A stretch of DNA of 12,474 nt from an uncultured Gammaproteobacteria bacterium (GTDB lineage Bacteria; Pseudomonadota; Gammaproteobacteria; Pseudomonadales; Pseudohongiellaceae), in assembly GCA_903889815.1 (NCBI GenBank), contig CAISYX010000102.1, forward strand, positions 1 to 12,474, given 5' to 3'. This document shows positions 7,233 through 12,474 of the stretch, one piece after another (positions within the stretch are counted from its first letter, which is position 1; each line of letters starts with the position of its first letter). The notes under the pieces are model-generated. The model saw only the letters and a program-made list of their open reading frames with translations. It did no database searches and was not told the origin of the DNA. Made by a program: the position numbers and the translations under genes.

Positions 7233-7858
7233 CGAGCCCCCGCCGTTGATGGCAACCATGTTCCTGGTGCGCAATCTTTCAAGACGCATTGCCCCATGCC
7301 TATGACGCAACGCTCGCCAAGTTTGCTGAGCTGACGCACCGTGACACCGCTTCCGACGAACGAACCAGCACCAACCCAGACACCACTGTTGACGGCGGCA
7401 GACGTGGCGATGTGGCAGTGATCCTCAATTGTCACGTCGTGCTCCACAAGTGCCATGCTGTTGATGATGCAGTTGCGTCCCACTGCTGCGGCAGCATTGA
7501 TGATTGCTCCATGCATGACGATGGTTCCCGCACCAACCTGTGCATGCCGCGACACGTGGGCCCTGGGAGAAATGATGGATGGAATCCGGCAACCAAGCTG
7601 CTCAAGTTGTCCGAACAGCCTGATGCGCAAGTCCGGACTCTTGATCTGTCCTACTGCAATGATCGCGGCTCCGATCTTGCTGGACAGGGACGGAATATCT
7701 CCATCTGATCCCAGAACCGGGAAACCAAGTATGCGGCTGCCGACTTCTCCAGGCAGTCCGACCAACCCGGCGATCTGATATCCCCCATGTTCCTCAATGA
7801 CATCAATGCATGCACGCGCATGGCCGCCAGCGCCGATTACCAGAATGGGTTGCCGCAA
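7229..7858 (-). CDS. legH: Nucleotide-sugar N-acetyltransferase LegH (NeuD/PglD-type left-handed beta-helix)
   Basis: About 209 residues. An N-terminal Rossmann-like lobe, ILVIGAGGHAR (5-15), binds the sugar nucleotide. From about residue 95 hexapeptide repeats (ISPRAHVS, VGAGTIV, VGRNCII, IEDHCHI) build a left-handed beta-helix. His140 in VEHDV is the expected catalytic base. The PglD/NeuD family transfers acetyl from acetyl-CoA. Here, between legC and legI, it should acetylate the C4 amine of GDP-4-amino-4,6-dideoxy-GlcNAc. O-acetylation of the finished sugar (true NeuD role) is the alternative, but then no other acetyltransferase would be available in the window. I place the start at TTG 7858, because GGAGG in the end of legC is nine bases upstream. 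TTG 7864 overlaps the legC stop but sits only three bases from that site. Confidence 0.87.
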   Translation of the reverse strand: MRQPILVIGAGGHARACIDVIEEHGGYQIAGLVGLPGEVGSRILGFPVLGSDGDIPSLSSKIGAAIIAVGQIKSPDLRIRLFGQLEQLGCRIPSIISPRAHVSRHAQVGAGTIVMHGAIINAAAAVGRNCIINSMALVEHDVTIEDHCHIATSAAVNSGVWVGAGSFVGSGVTVRQLSKLGERCVIGMGQCVLKDCAPGTWLPSTAGAR

Positions 7859-7860
7859 GC

Positions 7861-9039
7861 TCAAGACCCTCCCAACGGGGCACTGCTAGGCAAATTGATT
7901 ACACGTTGCGCCAGCGACTCCGCCACTTGCAAAGACATGCGCGGATGTTTCTCGTAGGGCGTGAGTTGATGCAACAATTTCCAGACAGGTCTTGTCATTA
8001 CGCCGGCATCATTCGTCGCAGTCAAAATGGCGTCGCGTTCATGCGCAACCGATGGATCCAGCACAAGTGTCTGCAGCCAGAAATTGCTGCGTCGCCCCTC
8101 GACTTCACCATGGATCCGCACGTCGGTGACGTCCCTGAACGCGTCGAGGTAACGCCCGTAGAGGCACCGCTTCTGCACCAGCAGTTCAGGCAACTGTTCG
8201 AGTTGTGCGCATCCTAATGCGGCGTTGATATTGGGCATACGAAAGTTGTATCCGACTTCATCATGGACATAGTCCCAGCGATGGGGCACCTTTGCAGTGG
8301 TAGTCAGGTGCTTTGCCCTTTTTGCAATTTCCGGATCATCTGTCAGGATCGCGCCTCCACCACCAGTCGTGATGGTTTTGTTCCCATTGAAGCTCAGGGT
8401 TCCGAGCAAGCCGAATGTGCCGGTATGTCTGCCCCCGACGGTACTGCCCAGGGACTCCGCAGCGTCTTCGACCAGTACAAGTCCGAACTCCCGTGCTACC
8501 TCAAGCAATCCAATAATGTCTGCTGGATGCCCGAATGTGTGCATGGGAACCAGCGCCCGGATGACGCGACCGCTACGCAGATTGACGCACTGCCCGTCCC
8601 GCATGGCAGTCTCACCGCGCAGGTATTCCCTCAATTTGTGATGATCCACGCCCAGCGATTCCTCTTCGCTTTCTACGAAATGCGGTACCGCGCCACAGTG
8701 AACCACTGCGCTGGCTGTGGCCACAAAAGTCAGCGCAGGCACCAGAACCTCGTGCCCACTTGTCACACCTGCAATGCGTAGGGCGACCTGCAGCGCTGCA
8801 GTGCCGTTTACCACTGCGACCGCAAACCTTGCGCCTGTGTACGCGGCAAGGTCGGCTTCAAAACGATCTACAAACTTCCCGACAGAAGAGACAAACGTCG
8901 AGTCTAGGCATTCCTTAAGATAGTTCCACTCATTTCCGCGGAAGCTGGGTTCGTGCAAAACGGCCGGGGTGCTTCCGGTGACCTTCCGCGCCGCCCTTAC
9001 GATTCGCTGAGGCAAATCGAAATCGCTGGAACTCGACAT
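7861..9039 (-). CDS. legC: Aminotransferase LegC (DegT/DnrJ/EryC1/StrS family)
   Basis: A 392-residue pyridoxal-phosphate aminotransferase that would place an amino group on C4 of the 4-keto-6-deoxy-GlcNAc nucleotide made by LegB, using glutamate as the usual donor. Visible landmarks: NGTAAL (78-83) for phosphate binding, EDAAE (191-195) with the Asp that contacts the PLP ring nitrogen, and SFNGNKTITTGGGG, where Lys221 is the Schiff-base lysine. VGYNFRMPNINAALG further on is standard for the family. The N-terminus, with HEPSFRGNEWNYLKEC, is the longer form typical of LegC. The ATG at 9039 shares one base with the legB stop (TGATG). GTG 9042 just upstream is equally possible. No Shine-Dalgarno is evident, so it is probably coupled to legB. 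Confidence 0.92.
   Translation of the reverse strand: MSSSSDFDLPQRIVRAARKVTGSTPAVLHEPSFRGNEWNYLKECLDSTFVSSVGKFVDRFEADLAAYTGARFAVAVVNGTAALQVALRIAGVTSGHEVLVPALTFVATASAVVHCGAVPHFVESEEESLGVDHHKLREYLRGETAMRDGQCVNLRSGRVIRALVPMHTFGHPADIIGLLEVAREFGLVLVEDAAESLGSTVGGRHTGTFGLLGTLSFNGNKTITTGGGGAILTDDPEIAKRAKHLTTTAKVPHRWDYVHDEVGYNFRMPNINAALGCAQLEQLPELLVQKRCLYGRYLDAFRDVTDVRIHGEVEGRRSNFWLQTLVLDPSVAHERDAILTATNDAGVMTRPVWKLLHQLTPYEKHPRMSLQVAESLAQRVINLPSSAPLGGS
7868..7872 (-). promoter_or_regulatory. Shine-Dalgarno of legH
   Basis: GGAGG on the minus strand inside the last codons of legC. Spacing is nine bases to TTG 7858 and three to TTG 7864, favouring the former start. Confidence 0.5.
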
Positions 9040-10037
9040 CACACGTTGTAAATGTTGGCCTTGTAGAGGCCCAGGTTTTCAGGGCATCCAAACCACTCGA
9101 CAGTCTCTGCTATCCCTCGCCGAAAGCCGTCGATCCCGCCATAGCCAGGGCTCCAGCCAAACAGTCGCTTGGCTTTTTCATTGGACGCCCACAAGCGTTC
9201 GACTTCGCTCTTTTCCGGGCGCAGGCGCTGATCATCCGTCACGATCTCGACCTCTTTGCCCATTGCGCGCGCTATCTCCATTGCCGTATCGCCGATGGAA
9301 ATTTCAAAATTGCTTCCCAGGTTAATCACGTCTCCCAGACCTTTGCCAGATTCCATCGCTGCGACAAAACCTGCGACGGTATCACTCACAAAATTGAAGT
9401 CTCGCGTTGGATGCACCGAGCCCAACTTTATTTGCCTTGTCCCCGTTGCCAATTGAGTAACGATCGTAGGAATGACTGCACGCGCGGACTGCCTGGGACC
9501 ATAAGTGTTGAATGGTCGCAGTACGGTCACGGGAGTTCCAAAAGAACTGTGGAATGACAAGGCGATTTGATCCGCCCCAATCTTGCTGGCTGAATAAGGC
9601 GACTGCCCCTGCAGTGGGTGCTCCTCTGTAATCGGCACAAACCTGGCTGTCCCGTATACCTCACTGGTTGACGTGTGCACAACCCGTTCGACGCCCAGGT
9701 CACGCGCGGCCTGCACCACGTTGAGTGTTCCCTTGACGTTGGTATCCACGTAGGTATCCGGGGAGTGGTAGGAATAGGGAATTGCAATCAACGCGGCGAG
9801 ATGCAGCACCCTGTCGCAGCCTTGCATCGCGGTACGTACACCATGTGGGTCACGCACGTCACCGGCAAACACCTCGAATTTACCCCGTACATCGGAACCG
9901 CATTGATCAAGCCATCCCCACGAATTGAACGAGTTGTAAAGCACAAACGCGCGCACGTCATGCCCACTGCGCACGAGCGCTTCTGTCAGGTGCGACCCAA
10001 TGAATCCGTCGGCGCCAGTTACAAGTATTTTCTTCAA
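9039..10037 (-). CDS. legB: NAD-dependent nucleotide-sugar 4,6-dehydratase LegB
   Basis: An extended SDR that would convert GDP-GlcNAc to its 4-keto-6-deoxy form, the first committed step of the GDP-linked Leg route. Numbered from TTG 10037 (332 residues): TGADGFIGSH, with the three cofactor glycines at 8, 11 and 14; STSEVYG (123-129) with the Thr/Glu of dehydratases; and Tyr148-x3-Lys152 (PYSASK). The C-terminal end LYKANIYNV is characteristic of LegB. The open frame extends to TTG 10052, but TTG 10037 gives the canonical opening MKKILVTGADG and has a GGCGGG stretch seven bases upstream, so I favour it; no ATG exists in this region. PseB-type inverting dehydratases lack this C-terminus. Generic names such as GDP-mannose or dTDP-glucose 4,6-dehydratase would be less specific. 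Confidence 0.92.
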   Translation of the reverse strand: MKKILVTGADGFIGSHLTEALVRSGHDVRAFVLYNSFNSWGWLDQCGSDVRGKFEVFAGDVRDPHGVRTAMQGCDRVLHLAALIAIPYSYHSPDTYVDTNVKGTLNVVQAARDLGVERVVHTSTSEVYGTARFVPITEEHPLQGQSPYSASKIGADQIALSFHSSFGTPVTVLRPFNTYGPRQSARAVIPTIVTQLATGTRQIKLGSVHPTRDFNFVSDTVAGFVAAMESGKGLGDVINLGSNFEISIGDTAMEIARAMGKEVEIVTDDQRLRPEKSEVERLWASNEKAKRLFGWSPGYGGIDGFRRGIAETVEWFGCPENLGLYKANIYNV

Positions 10038-10055
10038 GTTCCGACCCGCCAAGTG

Positions 10056-11012
10056 CTAAGAATAGATGGCATGGGTTAGGCGCATGGAGTCCAACGCATC
10101 CTTCAGGGTCGGAAGTCCGGCGTTCTGTCCCGGCGCCAATTGCGCTGCCCACACGGCAAGTTCCGCCTGCCGGCGCAAACCTGGTTTGAACTGATTGTCC
10201 CAGACATCATCCTCTGCTGGTTGCAACACACGGGTGCCAGCCAGCTGAAATGTTGCCTTCTCCAATGGGCGCATTTCCCAACGCTTTCCATCGACATTTA
10301 TGCTGACTGACCATGGGCCCGGACCGTCCCACACAGCCTCGTACAGCCCGACATCGCCTGAATCGTAATGAATGGTGGCTGCTACATAGCGTGGACGGGC
10401 CAGATCAAACCGAATGGTAGGAATGATGTTGGTTACCTTGCCACGGGCGAAAAGACTGAAGTAGTCAATGAGGTGAATGGAGTTGGCGTACATCCAGTTC
10501 TGAACCACCAGTTCAGGCTGCCCCGCCTCCAGCGCGGCTTTTGGTGCCTCTTGATCCTGCACCTTTATTAATCGCGCGCCGCTCTGATTCTCCAGGTCAG
10601 CCAGGACGGCGCGCGTGCTGCCGTAATGGCGCCGGTTCAGTGCGACAAAAGCCTGGCGTTGCTGAGCGCTCGCTGCAGATTCAATATCCAATGCATCGTC
10701 CAGGTTATACCCAGCAGGCTTCTCGATCAGAGCCACCCAGGGAAATGCGAAACACGCTTTGCAGACCGCATTCACCGATAGTTCAGGAACTGCAACCACA
10801 ACCAGATCAGCCCGTGTGCTTTCATACATCGCTGGAACCGTATCGAAAACCGCAATTGACCCAAATTCTTGGGCCAGGGCTTGAGCCCTTGCTCGCGTAC
10901 GGCTTTGTATGCCCAATACCTCCACCCCAGGCACATCCTTGAAAGCGCGAATGTGCTCGCGTGCCATGTACCCTGCGCCTATGACGGCCACCTTGCATTT
11001 GCTTATGTTCAT
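10056..11012 (-). CDS. Gfo/Idh/MocA family oxidoreductase, second of the head pair
   Basis: A 318-residue NAD(P)-dependent oxidoreductase of unknown substrate. Rossmann motif GAGYMAREH (12-20); EKPAG (97-101) with the conserved lysine; NRRHY (126-130); and NSIHLIDYF (177-185), where His180 and Asp183 match the family's active-site His/Asp region. Family members oxidise or reduce hydroxyl groups on sugars and cyclitols. It starts 15 bases after the upstream oxidoreductase, with GGGA just before the ATG at 11012, and ends 18 bases before legB. It is not one of the named Leg enzymes, and clearly differs from PtmF and from its neighbour (different motif spacing and C-terminal domain). I infer a role in tailoring or supplying a sugar for the same glycan, possibly as an oxidation/reduction pair with the upstream gene. 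Confidence 0.85.
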   Translation of the reverse strand: MNISKCKVAVIGAGYMAREHIRAFKDVPGVEVLGIQSRTRARAQALAQEFGSIAVFDTVPAMYESTRADLVVVAVPELSVNAVCKACFAFPWVALIEKPAGYNLDDALDIESAASAQQRQAFVALNRRHYGSTRAVLADLENQSGARLIKVQDQEAPKAALEAGQPELVVQNWMYANSIHLIDYFSLFARGKVTNIIPTIRFDLARPRYVAATIHYDSGDVGLYEAVWDGPGPWSVSINVDGKRWEMRPLEKATFQLAGTRVLQPAEDDVWDNQFKPGLRRQAELAVWAAQLAPGQNAGLPTLKDALDSMRLTHAIYS

Positions 11013-11027
11013 GATTCCCTGCCCAAC

Positions 11028-12044
11028 CTAGGCCCAGTTGAATACCCGCTTGCGGTCCAATTTTCCCCCGTCCATTCGAACTGGAGAGCCACCCTCGTCG
11101 GCCGACTGATGAGCCGCAACCAGCAACTCTACTACCTGCCGCCCGACCTCGCCAGACACACTGTTCTTGCCAGTGACGAGTGCTTGTAGAACGGCGGATG
11201 TGGTATCGATCAGATCTGGTGGACTGACCGCATACCGCTTATTGATGCAGGGCATTCCGTAGCGGGTCGTCGGCAAATCTCGGTGTTGCGACTCCCGCTC
11301 AGAACTGGCAAGCTCCCCCGAAAGTTCATTGAGGGTAATAATTCCGTAGCGGCAGGCATAGGTGCAACCAAAGCCGTGACCTTGATCTACGCTCACATCC
11401 ATGTACAGGCGTTTGCCACTGGCAGTCACGGCACGGATGCAGCCGGCACGATCCTGGTATTGAGGTCCCCTTGGGTTGGGCACCAACTCCGAAGAAAACC
11501 AGGCTGACACTTCGACTGGCACTTCATCGGTGAGGAACCGGAACGCCTCGAAGTAGTGAGAGCCATTCATTGCAAAACCGAAATTTCCAGCGATCACGGT
11601 CATGCTGCACAAGCCGCCAAACTCAGGCCCCTGAAACAATGCCTTTGGAACTGAATAGGTCGGCATGAAACGCATCTGATGGTTGACAGCCAGCCCGACA
11701 CCTGCTTCGCGGCAGACTTCGATCATCCGGTCACATTCCTCGATCGATACAGCCATGGGCTTTTCAACCAGGATGTACTTAGCGCCACTTTGCGCCGCCA
11801 AACAAGTTAGTTCGCAGTGCGTGTCGGCATTGGTTGCAATGACAACCACCTCGGGTCGACATTGTGCAAACATGGCATCAAGGCTCTGAAAGAGCTGCCT
11901 GCTTTCGAGCTGGTGCTCCTGTGCTGCCAACTCGAGGGAATTCGCACTGACGTCATAGACACCTTCCAGCATCCAGCCGAGCTTTCGTATCGCGTGAACG
12001 TGCCTGCGTCCCATGCGACCAACCCCTATAACAACAGTCTTCAT
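11028..12044 (-). CDS. Gfo/Idh/MocA family oxidoreductase, first gene of the operon
   Basis: A 338-residue NAD(P)-dependent oxidoreductase of unknown substrate and the first gene of the minus-strand cluster. Rossmann motif GVGRMGRRH (7-15); EKPMA (94-98) with the conserved lysine; NHQMRF (121-126); and a distinctive segment, AGNFGFAMNGSHYFE (152-166), where His163 is in the position of the catalytic histidine. Later regions NPRGPQYQDRAG and LPTTRYGMP look strongly conserved, suggesting a tight functional subfamily rather than a generic member. The start is secure: AGGAG lies six bases before the ATG. No signal peptide or membrane segment is evident, so it is cytoplasmic. Being first in the operon, it is likely made whenever the Leg genes are. 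Scyllo-inositol or UDP-sugar dehydrogenase annotations would be guesses. Confidence 0.87.
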   Translation of the reverse strand: MKTVVIGVGRMGRRHVHAIRKLGWMLEGVYDVSANSLELAAQEHQLESRQLFQSLDAMFAQCRPEVVVIATNADTHCELTCLAAQSGAKYILVEKPMAVSIEECDRMIEVCREAGVGLAVNHQMRFMPTYSVPKALFQGPEFGGLCSMTVIAGNFGFAMNGSHYFEAFRFLTDEVPVEVSAWFSSELVPNPRGPQYQDRAGCIRAVTASGKRLYMDVSVDQGHGFGCTYACRYGIITLNELSGELASSERESQHRDLPTTRYGMPCINKRYAVSPPDLIDTTSAVLQALVTGKNSVSGEVGRQVVELLVAAHQSADEGGSPVRMDGGKLDRKRVFNWA

Positions 12045-12050
12045 CTGATG

Positions 12051-12055
12051 CTCCT
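12051..12055 (-). promoter_or_regulatory. Shine-Dalgarno of the first oxidoreductase gene
   Basis: AGGAG on the minus strand, six bases before ATG 12044. It is one of the clearest ribosome-binding sites in the window and marks the operon's first start codon. Confidence 0.7.
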
Positions 12056-12187
12056 AAATTTGTGCGCCTCAAGCGCTCCTGAAGTTTCCCTACTCCCGAG
12101 ACGTATGCCTTCAAGCCAATTGACACCACAAGTGTGTTCAAGTTCTCTCGGCGGTCCACATAGGCACCATACAAAATGATCCCTTGA

Positions 12188-12201
12188 GTTAACTGATTAA
12201 C
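12188..12201. repeat. Short inverted repeat in the leader (possible operator)
   Basis: GTTAA-CTGA-TTAAC, a perfect 5-base dyad with a 4-base spacer, about 145 bases upstream of the first start codon. It could be a regulator site, but a dyad this short can occur by chance in AT-rich DNA. Confidence 0.25.
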
Positions 12202-12302
12202 ACATGCAACCGCAGCTTGATGCCTCATGCCAACAAAAGCTCAGCTCCACGAAATCTACTTCAACAACATAGTCACTACATGCAAATCTTGCAGCAGAGC
12301 GT

Positions 12303-12317
12303 ATTGACACATTCAAT
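12303..12317. repeat. Short inverted repeat in the leader
   Basis: ATTGA-CACAT-TCAAT, a perfect 5-base dyad with a 5-base spacer, about 260 bases upstream of the first gene. It may be an operator. It also contains TTGACA on the plus strand, but no matching -10 follows. Confidence 0.2.
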
Positions 12318-12421
12318 GTGGCATCGGAGGGCGCACTTAATATTTTCTCAAACACAAAAATACTAAACTCATGCAAATTTAACGAGCAAGATTGAACTCC
12401 GATCTATTCAATTTAACCTTG

Positions 12422-12449
12422 AAAATAGCCAGCCCGATTTAGGTGGCTA
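12422..12449 (-). terminator. Weak terminator-like hairpin at the window edge
   Basis: On the minus strand TAGCCA, 12 bases, TGGCTA form a perfect 6-base stem, followed by TTTTC. The plus-strand reading has AAAA after the stem, so it would act on minus-strand transcripts entering from outside the window. The stem is short and only half GC, so it is a weak candidate. If real, it would separate this operon from an upstream gene. Confidence 0.3.
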
Positions 12450-12474
12450 AAACACAACTGTATCAACTACAACA

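Larger units (their letters stand above)
12056..12474 (-). other. AT-rich leader / upstream region without a supported gene
   Basis: About 420 bases upstream of the operon. The distal half (12241-12474) is clearly AT-rich (one sampled line about 32% GC). I found no convincing coding region, tRNA, ops/JUMPstart sequence (GGCGGTAG) or mobile-element end. It should carry the operon promoter, but no strong sigma-70 match stands out on the minus strand. The best pair I see is TTGCTC, 18 bases, TAGTAT at about 12359-12388, which is weak. Two short inverted repeats and a hairpin are listed separately. An open frame on the minus strand (12228-11953) runs through the leader into the first gene but does not look coding. 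Confidence 0.5.

Noticed and set aside
7233..7310. Longer N-terminus of LegI (26 extra residues)
   Set aside because: The extra residues are Arg-rich, overlap legH, and have no family counterpart; GTG 7232 gives the canonical start and size.
8263..8781. Plus-strand frame of 172 codons opposite legC
   Set aside because: Antisense shadow; the many Cys and His residues come from the reverse reading of GC-rich codons and form no spaced motif.
11953..12228. 91-codon minus-strand frame running through the leader into the first oxidoreductase gene
   Set aside because: It overlaps the start of a clear gene by about 90 bases in another frame, has no Shine-Dalgarno I can see, no recognisable motif, and follows an in-frame stop; most likely chance.
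12304..12309. Perfect TTGACA on the plus strand, as a divergent promoter
   Set aside because: No -10-like hexamer follows at 16-18 bases and no plus-strand gene follows.
1..12474. Pseudaminic acid or true sialic acid pathway instead of legionaminic acid
   Set aside because: A NeuC-type hydrolysing epimerase argues against pseudaminic acid, and the dehydratase plus aminotransferase argue against Neu5Ac. Isomers such as 4-epi- or 8-epi-Leg cannot be excluded.
1..12474. CRISPR arrays, tRNA/rRNA genes, insertion sequences, attachment sites
   Set aside because: No regular repeat array, RNA gene, transposase or terminal inverted repeats seen on reading both strands.

Overview
The window holds a single-direction gene cluster, all on the minus strand. 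It reads from about 12044 down past position 1 and encodes the making of a sialic-acid-like nonulosonic acid, most likely a legionaminic acid (Leg) derivative, activated as its CMP-sugar. Nearly every junction is a 1-4 base overlap (ATGA, GTGA, TAATG, TGATG) or a very short gap, so it is probably one translationally coupled operon. There are no housekeeping, RNA or mobile-element genes to fix the taxon. Protein style, Shine-Dalgarno sites and base composition fit a Gram-negative, probably a member of Pseudomonadota. GC is roughly 55-60% in the core genes, about 50% in the amidotransferase gene and under 40% in the leader (estimated from sampled lines).

Layout in transcription order. (1) 12474-12045: AT-rich leader with no convincing gene, two small inverted repeats and a weak terminator-like hairpin. 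(2) 12044-10056: two different Gfo/Idh/MocA oxidoreductases that are not part of the textbook Leg pathway. (3) 10037-5074: legB (4,6-dehydratase), legC (aminotransferase), legH (N-acetyltransferase), legI (synthase) and legG (hydrolysing 2-epimerase). (4) 5074-1520: ptmE (CBS-domain sugar-1-phosphate guanylyltransferase), ptmF (Gfo/Idh/MocA), legF/ptmB (CMP-sugar synthetase) and ptmA (SDR). (5) 1486-173: ptmG, a PseA/WbpG-type N-acetyl-sugar amidotransferase. (6) 167 to the window edge: the first 55 codons of a polysaccharide-deacetylase-like protein.

How they work together (family knowledge plus inference): PtmE would make a GDP-amino-sugar. LegB, LegC and LegH would turn GDP-GlcNAc into GDP-2,4-diacetamido-2,4,6-trideoxyglucose. 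LegG would release and epimerise the sugar, LegI would condense it with phosphoenolpyruvate to Leg5Ac7Ac, and LegF would load CMP. PtmG would convert an acetamido group to an acetamidino group. PtmA and PtmF probably act in precursor supply. The order legB-legC...legI-legG-ptmE-ptmF-legF-ptmA matches, from memory, the Campylobacter flagellar glycosylation locus. The less explained parts are the oxidoreductase pair at the operon head, the deacetylase-like protein after ptmG, and the missing glutaminase/cyclase partners of PtmG. No glycosyltransferase or exporter is in view, so the final glycoconjugate (O-antigen, capsule or flagellin) cannot be told.
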